The notes beneath the pieces were generated by a model. That model was given only the letters and a program-made list of their open reading frames with translations. It was not told the DNA's origin and made no database searches. Below, one piece after another: positions 58,001-64,000 of a stretch of 64,000 nucleotides of DNA. The DNA is from Macrostomum hystrix (Eukaryota; Platyhelminthes; Macrostomidae). Location of the stretch: positions 1,240,001 to 1,304,000 of the forward strand of contig CATNEN010000003.1 in assembly GCA_950097015.1 (NCBI GenBank), written 5' to 3'. Made by a program: the position numbers and the translations under genes. The number at the start of each line of letters is the position of its first letter. Within the stretch, counting starts at the first letter, position 1.

Positions 58001-61000
58001 TATTTTATGTTCCCACAGGGTTTACTTAAATACGAGCTGTAAGCCCCCCCATACTTTTAAGCTGCACCAATTAACGGGTTTAGTGTGGCGTGTTGCCCTG
58101 TGCAGGCTTAGTGAATTCTAATGTACTCGGCTAAATATTAATTTGCACGGCCTCATGCTATTAATAGCACACCGGAAAACCCCTTCACGTGATGCGTCTC
58201 AGTTATTGCGTGGAATTTCTAAAGGGTTTGTTCAGCTGTTTAACAACAGGGCAAACACTGAAGCAATCAGGAATTTTAATTGTCTCTCTCAAGGACATAA
58301 ATAATTTCCTTATGGGCTAAGATTCGAACTCGCGATCTCCGGGTCAAAATTCTGATGCTTTAGTCATTAGATTCCAGGCTAAACTTGCAGGAGTCCAGAC
58401 AGAAGCGTAACAAAGCTCACCTCTTTCTCGGCAGTATCAGACAGCAGAATCTTTTCGTCTAGATCCCCATCGGACAGGACAAACATTTCGTAGGTGCTGT
58501 TCAAATGCAGTGCAGAATGATCAAAGTCGGACGGTTCCAAGCTCAGGTAGAAGTTGTTAACGCCAGTGAGAATTTTCTCCTCGAATAGGCGCTCCAGGCT
58601 AGCCCGAAAATAATTTGCCTGAACCACTTTGGCGTTGACAGACGAAGCATTGGCTAGCTCGCACAGGTCCTCCAGAATGCTCAGACTGGAGCGATCTCGC
58701 GGCGTAAATTGTGGATTTAGCAAATCTGGGCGACTGTTCTTGTCAGATAGGCAGACCATGTACAGCCAGTCTATGGTCACAAGTAGCAGCAGGTGACAGT
58801 TCACGAGGTCATCCGCTATTGTGGGGTAGAATGCCTTCACCTGTCAAATTTGTGATTAAAAATGGGATTATACTCGTATATTTGATAAGGAACTTTTACA
58901 CCAATTCTACGTCTGTCTACCTGAAACTTTCAGTCATCTACCTGAATATTTCAGTTATTTACCTGAATCCTTCAGCCATCTACCTGAATCTTTCAGCCAT
59001 CTACCTGAATCTTTCAGCCATCTACCTAAATATTTCAGTTATTTACCTGAACTAAAAGTTATCTACCTGAATCTTTCAGTTATCTACCTGAATCTTTCAG
59101 TTATCTACCTAAATATTTCAGTTATTTACCTGAACTAAAAGTTATCTACCTGAATCTTTCAGTTATCTACCTGAATCTTTCAGTTATCTACCTGAATTCT
59201 TTAAGCCATCTACATGAATCTTTCAGTTATTTACCTGAATCTTTCAGTCATCTACCTAAATCCTTCAGTCATCTACCTAAATCCTTCAGTCATCTACCTA
59301 AATATTTCAGTCATCTACCTGAATTCTTCAAGCCATCTACCTAAATCCTTCAGCCATTGTCCTGAATCTTTGCGCCGTCTACCTGAAGTAGATATTCAAC
59401 AATCTTGAATCCTAGCAAAGCTTGACAAACCTGCAGAAACAGAGTCCAGGTGATGCTGAATAGGTCCTGACTGCCAACCTGTCTAGCGGTGGTCGCGGCG
59501 TTGCCCTTCAGTCGCATGGAAGCCTTATTGGCAGCGGATTTTCCAATCGTCGACGCGTCGGCACCGGTTGCCATGGCAACAACGTCAGACACATCTGTGC
59601 GAAATATCTTAGGAAACAGCACCGTCATCTTTCTAAAACAGATGGCTGTGATGCTAAATTGTCGCTCTAGCATCATCATGCGACATTTAAAATCCTGCGG
59701 CATGTCAACCATGTTGACCCACTGGCGCATCCGGTGAAAGAATTGCATCAGTGTGACACCGGAGAGCTTTAATAGGCGAGACAATGACAGCATTCCAGAG
59801 CTGATGTCGCTTAGGTGAGCGGTGGCTGCATCCGCGTGGCCGCGCTGTTTTACACAGTCAAATAGTGAGCACACTAGCCACTGCATTGGCTCGCCATCCA
59901 GAGAATAGTTGGACCAGACAGCTATGTTTGATAGGTTTAAAAGCAGAGACTATAGTATGTACTGTCTTTCAAATAAAGGGATTAACAATTTTACAGATAA
60001 AAAAACTAAAAAATGGTTGAGGCTGAGGTGTGGAATAGATGTTCAAAAATAACATTCCTTCCTATCCTTATTCTGTTAAACCAAAAGTTTTTAGGCCTTT
60101 GATTGTGGATAAAATACTGTGGCATTAATTTGTACGTAAAGTATGTTAAAAAAATTGTTGCCTTGAATGGTATTTTAAATATGTTTTAAATTGTATTAAA
60201 CACACACAATTCATTCCCCATGTTTCCCTTAGTTTGGTGTTTCAGATTCCATAATTTTGGCATGCCCATGCTGGTATATCAATGTAGCTATAGTAAGCTC
60301 TTTTTAAATATCAGTGTACCTGGGTGTAGATTTTTTAAGCCCAATTCTACTAACAGTGTAAACTAATGATGAAATGTACTGGGACTATGAAACAACTCAA
60401 TCTGCACTGCCTAAACTGAATTAAAGCATAAGGGCTTTAATAGCAGTTGATTTTAAGCAGAAAAATATTTTTGAATATGGGATATTCAGATATAGGAAGG
60501 GAACTAAAACAGAAAAATAAAATTACTATGCAAAAAAATCATAGGTTTTTTTCATTCTAAGAATAGAAAATATTAAAAACAGTGAGGGTAAAAAAACTAA
60601 GAGAGTGGAAAAGAAGAAAATCTGAGAGTTAAATAGAAAAAGAATAAAATCTGAATAAAAAAAGAAAAAATCTGTGTAGAGTAGAAAAAAGATAGCAGAG
60701 TAGAAGAGAAATAAAACCTAGAAAAGACTGGGATGCAAAAACTCAACCAAATTAATTTTTGAAAATTCAGGTTGTAATTAAATCAATAAAACAAAGTTGT
60801 AAAAAAGAGAAAACTAAATTGCATTTAGTATTTCCCTCCTATAAGAAACACAAATATTACTTAATCTTGTAACTAAAGTTTTCTTTCCTGTGCAAACTTG
60901 TTTTCACTTACCTCCTCTTATGAAACTTTGTTTCCCCACACATCCACATCTGCAACTTAGCTTTACCCTATAACTTCATTTTCAGTCATCTGTGACTTAC

Positions 61001-63421
61001 ATTATTGGAAAAAGTTGACAATCTGCAGACAGTGTCTAGCACACTTCTTGGATTTTTCTAAAGCACATGTGCACACTTTACTTATGAATTTTACTCGTCT
61101 ACTAATAAGGCAAATTGGCAAAACTTTGGATTCCTGTTCTAAATTATTTTGACCCTGTTTTTGAACTTTTTAGACTCCCAAGGCAACAAAAAAGAGTTAT
61201 TGAGGTTACAGAAGTACAAAAGCAGTTCAAGTTCGAACTACACAGGGTAGTAGTGCCTTATCTATAGTAGATACATATTGCCAAATTGCCATTTAGGAAA
61301 AGCTTAAATCAGAAAAACATTTTTTTGGCTACACTTAAATACTTATGGAAAAAAACTAAGAATTATTGACACTAATTCAAAGGAGTTTATAGGCCTATTT
61401 ATGCATTTAAGCCATACATGCGCAACACCCGGCCAGGTGAAACGAGGGCCAAGCAAGGTAAGTAGCAAAAAATCAAAGGGGGGACCAAGGGACAAAAAAG
61501 GAAGGCGTGAAGAAAAGGAAAGAGGGGAGAGAAAAAGAGAGCAAATGAGAGCAAACTAAGTCATAAATAGAGCAAAAACTAAGCTCTAGGGCCGGCTAAG
61601 ATTTGGGAGGTTGCGCATGTATGTGGCCGGCTAAGATTTGGGAGGTTGCACATATATGATTTAAGCTATAATACCCCTGCACTACTTGTGTAGTTGGAAC
61701 TTGGACTGCTTTTGTACTTCTGTAACCTCTATAACTCATTTTAGTTGCCTTGGGAGTCTAAAAAGTTTAAAAATGGGGTCAAAATAATTTAGAGTGGGAA
61801 TCTGAAGGATTGCCAGCAAATCATCTGTTCTATAGTCAATCAATCAAATAAAGAGACTACAACCTACAAGGGGTGTCCCAAAAGTTCCCGGAATGTCCGA
61901 GGTAGCTCTTCAACGGAGTCATGAAATTTCATGCCCATGGTGTCAAATGAAAGGAAATTTTGTCACAAAGAAAACAAAGTTAAAATCATGTTCATATCTT
62001 TTTCTATTCAGGAGCTGCAGCAAGAAACGTGTGCAAAGGTCAGGGGTAATATTACACAAGCTCAAAAAACAGTTCATACCGTTGATGAATCCTTGGGGCA
62101 TTCACCAATTCAAAATTTAAAGCGAATCATTAATCTCAACCTGCGGCTTCTCCACGTAGTCCCCATTCAGCTGGACACACCTCTGCCACCTTGAAAGCAT
62201 GCGGTCAATTGCCTGGGCAAACACAGTTCAAGGCATTTCATGCAGGATGACGCGACCAGTGAAGTCTTCAATTTCACTGCGGTTCTTGAACACCCGGCCA
62301 TGAAGAAGTTTCTTCATTTGTGGAAAGATGCCAAAATCGGCAGGGGCCAAGTCTGGCAAGTAGGGCAGATGAGGCACCAACTCAAAATTCAGCCAGTTGA
62401 TCTGTGCCATCGTCTTTCTAGCAGTGTGTGGCCAAGCATTGGCATGGTGCAAAAAGCGCTTGGTAAGAATTATCTGCACTCAGATAAGCTTTATTAGCAT
62501 TTCTGTTTTTTTCCATAAACACTGCCACGTCTTTCTGACAACTCAGTAGCACTAATTCAAAATGAAAATATCTAAAAATGGAGATGAAAAATCATTGCCA
62601 TAAAGTTTTGAGCTTGTGTAACACTACCCCTGACCTTCGCGCACATTTCTTGCTGCAGCTCCTGAATAGAAAAATATATGAACATGATTCTAACTTTGTT
62701 TTCTTTGCGACAAAATTTCCTTTCATTTGACACCATGGGCATGAAATTTCATGGCTCCGTTGAAGAGCTACCTTGGACATTCCAGGAACTTTTGGGACAC
62801 CCCTCATATGAATAGCTGTTTAAAAATTGGTTTAGTCACAGCAGCTACAAAAAACAACTTGCCTAATAAAAATAAAACAAAAATCTAATTAGGGGTGATT
62901 GACTAACTAAACAACTATCTATAGTATATTTGTAATCTGATGTCAATGAGACAGAGTAGACTTGGTAAAGGCCTATATTCTATAATGTGTTAGCAGAGTA
63001 CAGACAAGCTAAATACAGTGTTAAATACAAAAATAGAATTGCTATAATACATCTCTTTAATTAAAAAATAAATTAGTATTGCATATAAATGCAAATTTTA
63101 AATAGCAGCTTTTAATGTAGGCCCTACAAAATATGTAAGCATAGGCTTTACTGCCTTTAGTTTTGAAAGAGCTACCTCCCTTAGTGATAATGCTAATAGC
63201 TTGGACTCTATTTGATTCATTTTATTTTTACACACAAAAATATGTAGGAGACTAATCAACAAAAACGCTGCTCTTACAATCTTAACTTTTTGTCCTTGTA
63301 AAATAGAATACTTACTTCGATACTTCTCCCAAGCTTCAACTCTCTCAGAGTTTTGAAGGCAAAGTTCATCACAAAGTTCGTTAAAAGTTCGCTCTAACGG
63401 CTCCTCGTCTTCAAAGTCCAT
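55059..63421 (-). CDS. RBL: Retinoblastoma-like pocket protein (p107/p130 type)
   Basis: Pocket proteins bind E2F-DP and LxCxE proteins to repress cell-cycle genes in the nucleus. Seven exons (63421-63316, 59921-59431, 58840-58421, 57886-57560, 57463-57137, 56728-56495, 55772-55059) join with consistent phases (1,0,0,0,0,0), giving 872 residues. The amino-terminal cyclin folds are clear: ELCDELCLQ, SLDGEPMQWLVCSLF, LERQFSITAICFRKM, DDLVNCHLLLLVTIDWLY, DLLNPQF. Pocket A is in exons 5-6: NRTLLACLFAACAQVVL, VDSLAWTASSPLW. Pocket B is in exon 7: AFYRHLHRLCNARL, NRHLDHVITCALF, IIQFYNAVF, keeping the Tyr-Asn pair of the LxCxE cleft. The end carries the RBL-type FLTSSDKDVQAIN segment. It is shorter than vertebrate p107 (about 1068), mainly through a short A-B spacer and tail. 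Intron 1 is about 3.4 kb and transposon-rich; introns 2 and 6 hold minisatellites. Confidence 0.93.
55840..56440. repeat. Minisatellite, 33/34-bp unit, about 18 copies, in RBL intron 6
   Basis: Units contain CTGAAAGCACCTGAAGAATC then TAGGAAGCAGTCC. Variant GTAGCATC units recur near 55911, 56112 and 56280. On the gene's sense strand each unit reads TTCTTCAGGTGCTTTCAG, an acceptor-like tract with GT right after the AG. Confidence 0.94.
56838..57022 (-). mobile_element. SINE-B copy in RBL intron 5
   Basis: Minus-strand reading: an A-box-like AATGATTAGAGC, then AGAGGTCGGGAGTTCGATTC (B box), an AT-rich body, and the tail with the palindrome AGTCCATGGACT (56845-56856). It shares head and tail with 34010-34190. 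Confidence 0.65.
58300..58385 (-). mobile_element. tRNA-like SINE head in RBL intron 3
   Basis: Minus-strand AATGACTAAAGCATC and GATCGCGAGTTCGAATC resemble A and B boxes and align with the SINE-B head. The palindromic tail was not found. It is not a plausible functional tRNA, because the acceptor stem does not close. Confidence 0.5.
58915..59395. repeat. Minisatellite, 21-bp unit, about 23 copies, in RBL intron 2
   Basis: TTCAGTCATCTACCTGAATCT and variants. On the gene's sense strand units read ACTGAAAGATTCAG|GTAGAT, placing an acceptor-like CAG directly before a donor-like GTAGAT in every copy. Confidence 0.95.
59930..61110. other. AT- and purine-rich part of RBL intron 1
   Basis: A degenerate GAGTAGAAAAAGA-type purine tract lies at about 60590-60740. 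No coding feature. Confidence 0.5.
61115..61835. mobile_element. Fold-back element with long inverted arms in RBL intron 1
   Basis: Arms of about 150 bp at about 61120-61265 and 61680-61830 are inverted copies: TTTTTAGACTCCCAAGGCAA against TTGCCTTGGGAGTCTAAAAA, and GGTTACAGAAGTACAAAAGC against GCTTTTGTACTTCTGTAACC. The centre includes a direct duplication of GGCCGGCTAAGATTTGGGAG (61590 and 61625). No transposase frame, so it is a non-autonomous fold-back or MITE-like element of unknown superfamily. Confidence 0.75.
61867..62806 (-). mobile_element. Mariner relic with about 200-bp inverted ends and TA duplication
   Basis: Ends AGGGGTGTCCCAAAAGTTCC are inverted and flanked by TA (61865-61866 and 62807-62808). 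The inverted similarity continues for about 200 bp (CATGAAATTTCATGCCCATG and onward). On the minus strand a transposase carboxy-terminal part reads HANAWPHTARKTMAQ, LPDLAPADFGIFPQM and, past an in-frame TGA, LSRWQRCVQLNGDYVEK. The usual HDN of the second catalytic Asp reads HAN. At 940 bp it is deleted and inactive. Confidence 0.9.
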
Positions 63422-64000
63422 ATTTGATTGAAATGTACTTAAATGGAATAAACACTAAATACGTACAGTTGCTATACAGCCTCGGAATTTTCAATAGAAC
63501 TTCTATAATTGTGGCACGGTGAAGAAAATTACAAAATGGCCTTTAACTGTTTTAAACAAATATAAACATAAAAATCTCTTTTCATTCTGTCCAAAAAATG
63601 TTAGCTTGAGTATTTAAATTAAACGGTTTTATTATTGATTTAAAATACAAAATTATCATACAATTTGAACTCGACATTATTTCGGCACAAATCACCCGTG
63701 TTGACAGAGATAGGGTCTAAGAAAGGGTAATCGAACATGCGCGACGGTTGTCTAATGGGCAAATCAGAACATGTTATTTGTTCCGAGAACATGTTCTTTT
63801 TAATTAATAAGGCTTCGTAACGTAAAAAATATATATGTAGCTACGTGCTGAATGCGCCGTTGATAGAAAACTATATTGCTGGCTAATATGTACGTTAAGT
63901 GCTGGTGAACTAGGATATTACTAGACATAGTATGGTTTAACTCTGTCTTGTTTGTTGACCTCATGCCAAGGAAGGCATAGTTTTTTCTTCATTTTTTTAT
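63422..64000. other. Upstream region of RBL
   Basis: AT-rich DNA upstream of the RBL ATG, likely 5' UTR and promoter. No E2F consensus or TATA box is clear. No other feature. Confidence 0.4.

Noticed and set aside
58300-58385. Possible functional tRNA gene
   Set aside because: A and B boxes are visible but the acceptor and anticodon stems do not pair well; it aligns with the SINE-B head.
61893-62194. Forward frames of 75-87 codons, and the minus-strand frame 62592-62807
   Set aside because: They arise from the long inverted ends of the mariner relic.

Overview
This window is nuclear DNA from an animal. It carries spliced genes with GT-AG introns, a U4 spliceosomal RNA, a forkhead gene of the FoxA class, a Pumilio gene, a retinoblastoma-like pocket protein gene, a telomerase reverse transcriptase, and a glucokinase-regulatory-protein homologue. 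Mariner relics, tRNA-derived SINEs and homopolymeric Gln, His and Ala tracts in the transcription and RNA-binding factors fit a bilaterian. A lophotrochozoan or flatworm-like genome is possible, but I cannot name the species from sequence alone. All genes were recognised by reading translations against remembered families. Exon borders were set by hand from GT-AG signals and reading-frame phase.

Layout. A 57/58-bp minisatellite (about 0.3-2.3 kb) precedes the GCKR homologue (2.8-4.7 kb, +). TERT follows on the same strand (about 5.9-9.75 kb, 5' end uncertain). An unrecognised three-exon gene (12.8-10.6 kb, -) converges on it. A stretch of about 6 kb without arrays holds an intact U4 snRNA (13.76 kb) and a mariner relic (16.8-17.6 kb). 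Pumilio (18.8-24.8 kb, +) has five exons, and three of its introns are filled by different tandem arrays. From 25 to 38.8 kb I see no convincing gene, only large minisatellites, SINE pieces and GC-rich unique patches. A FoxA gene with a single coding exon (41.3-39.7 kb, -) comes next, then a MARCH/RING-CH ubiquitin ligase (49.3-44.1 kb, -) with arrays in both introns. More arrays lie between 49.3 and 54.3 kb. A seven-exon RBL (p107/p130-type) gene fills 63.4-55.1 kb (-); its first intron holds a fold-back element and a second mariner relic.

The strongest genome-level signal is repeat structure. Roughly 22 different minisatellites (periods about 12 to 58 bp) cover about a third of the window. 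Many lie inside introns, and some are organised as higher-order repeats. Some intronic units carry an AG|GT juxtaposition on the sense strand, so each copy could in principle act as a back-to-back 3'/5' splice site. Two tRNA-derived SINE families recur; one appears to be built from separable head and tail modules.

The genes do not form an operon or an obvious pathway. They are neighbouring housekeeping and developmental genes: telomere maintenance, translational repression, endoderm or gut transcription, cell-cycle control, membrane-protein ubiquitination and splicing. No CRISPR, viral or bacterial-type system was seen.
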